Part shown: one piece after another, positions 63,590-64,000 of the stretch
How the letters are laid out: every line of letters begins with the position of its first letter
Position numbering within the stretch: the stretch's first letter is position 1
Origin: Pseudomonas putida
GTDB taxonomy: Bacteria; Pseudomonadota; Gammaproteobacteria; Pseudomonadales; Pseudomonadaceae
Direction of reading: 5' to 3'
Length of the DNA: 64,000 nt
Assembly (NCBI GenBank): GCA_029953615.1
Contig: CP124529.1
Coordinates: 4,030,501-4,094,500 of the forward strand
Program-made: the position numbers and the translations under genes
The notes under the pieces: model-generated
The model's input: only the letters and a program-made list of their open reading frames with translations
Told to the model about the DNA's origin: nothing
The model's database searches: none

Positions 63590-64000
63590 GTGAATACCCC
63601 CTTTCCGATCAACCAGGTGGCCGTGATAGGCGCAGGTACGATGGGCCGCGGCATTGTCATCAGCCTCGCCAGTGCCGGGCTGTCGGTGCTGTGGCTCGAC
63701 AGCAACGCATCAGCCCTGGACGCTGGCCTGAGCATGGTCAGCCAGGCCTGGACCCAGCAGGTGGAGAAGCAGCGTGTCACCCAGGCCGAGGCCGAAGCCT
63801 GCCAGGCGCGGGTGCAGGCGGTGGATGGCTACGCCGCGCTGGCCCAGGCCGATCTGGTGATCGAGGCAGTGTATGAAAGCCTTGAACTCAAACAGGAAAT
63901 CTTCCGGGCCCTGGATCAGCACCTCAAACCGGAGGCGATCCTGGCCAGTAATACCTCGGCGCTGGACATCGACGCGATCGCGGCGGTAACCCGGCGACCG
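63590..64000 (+). CDS. 3-hydroxyacyl-CoA dehydrogenase, N-terminal part (cut by window end)
   Basis: The frame starts at GTG 63590, 7 bases after CAGGAG, and is open for 137 codons to the window edge. It encodes the NAD-binding start INQVAVIGAGTMGRGIVIS (GxGxxG), then DLVIEAVYESLELKQEIF and ILASNTSALDIDAIAAVT, diagnostic of the HCDH N-terminal domain. The enzyme oxidises 3-hydroxyacyl-CoA to 3-ketoacyl-CoA. It is divergent from the LysR gene; the C-terminal domain lies beyond the window. Confidence 0.92.
   Translation, partial: MNTPFPINQVAVIGAGTMGRGIVISLASAGLSVLWLDSNASALDAGLSMVSQAWTQQVEKQRVTQAEAEACQARVQAVDGYAALAQADLVIEAVYESLELKQEIFRALDQHLKPEAILASNTSALDIDAIAAVTRRP

Overview
The window looks like chromosomal DNA of a Pseudomonas putida-group bacterium. 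Three things suggest this. Most of it (about 13.3-64 kb) is GC-rich and tightly packed. The gene neighbourhoods are familiar Pseudomonas ones (fadH, a D-cysteine desulfhydrase-like gene, cytochrome b561, nadK, metallophosphatase, rhomboid, pepN, sbcCD, a moxR/DUF58/von Willebrand operon, DUF1302/DUF1329). Intergenic gaps carry inverted pairs of Pseudomonas-type REP sequences. No rRNA, tRNA or CRISPR array was seen.

Layout. 1-9.9 kb is an accessory segment with visibly lower G+C: an AcuR/AcuI-like regulator-reductase pair; a minus-strand set of tautomerase, DsbA/FrnE-like protein and SDR; a Tat-exported flavin amine oxidase overlapping a periplasmic cytochrome c; a FeaR-like AraC regulator; and a divergent set of a stand-alone TatA, a broken NTF2-like secreted protein and an outer-membrane channel. 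It ends at the N-terminal remnant of an IS1182-type transposase that abuts a decayed GNAT gene. 10.3-13.9 kb holds a frameshifted quinone reductase-like MDR gene with a divergent LysR regulator, and an AraC regulator divergent from an AhpD-like gene. 14-31 kb is housekeeping and envelope genes. 31-36.5 kb is GST-sbcC-sbcD. 36.8-43.6 kb is the moxR aerotolerance-type operon. 43.9-45.2 kb is an orphan DUF2235 (Tle1-like) hydrolase. 45.2-49.3 kb is a BenE/MFS transporter pair with a divergent MocR regulator. 49.4-59.8 kb is a catabolic block: DapA-like lyase, class II aldolase, acyl-CoA ligase, acyl-CoA dehydrogenase, MFS, LysR, DUF1302 and DUF1329. The last 4 kb hold two DUF202 proteins, an alkylsulfatase split by an amber codon, a LysR regulator and the start of a 3-hydroxyacyl-CoA dehydrogenase.

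How it may work together. The most interesting unit is 1.9-9.2 kb. The amine oxidase carries a twin-arginine signal and shares a 4-base overlap with a class I cytochrome c, as in the nicotine oxidoreductase/cytochrome c pairing known from P. putida S16. An extra tatA lies divergently behind a FeaR-like regulator, and near-identical TGGCAC half-sites lie on both sides of that regulator. I infer a periplasmic amine-oxidation pathway feeding electrons to the respiratory chain; the substrate cannot be read from sequence.

Seven genes have broken reading frames: NTF2-like, GNAT, MDR, fadH, lactonase, DUF58 and alkylsulfatase. Four of them differ from an open frame by exactly one extra base. Because fadH and the DUF58 gene belong to normally intact core loci, sequencing indels are as likely as true pseudogenes.
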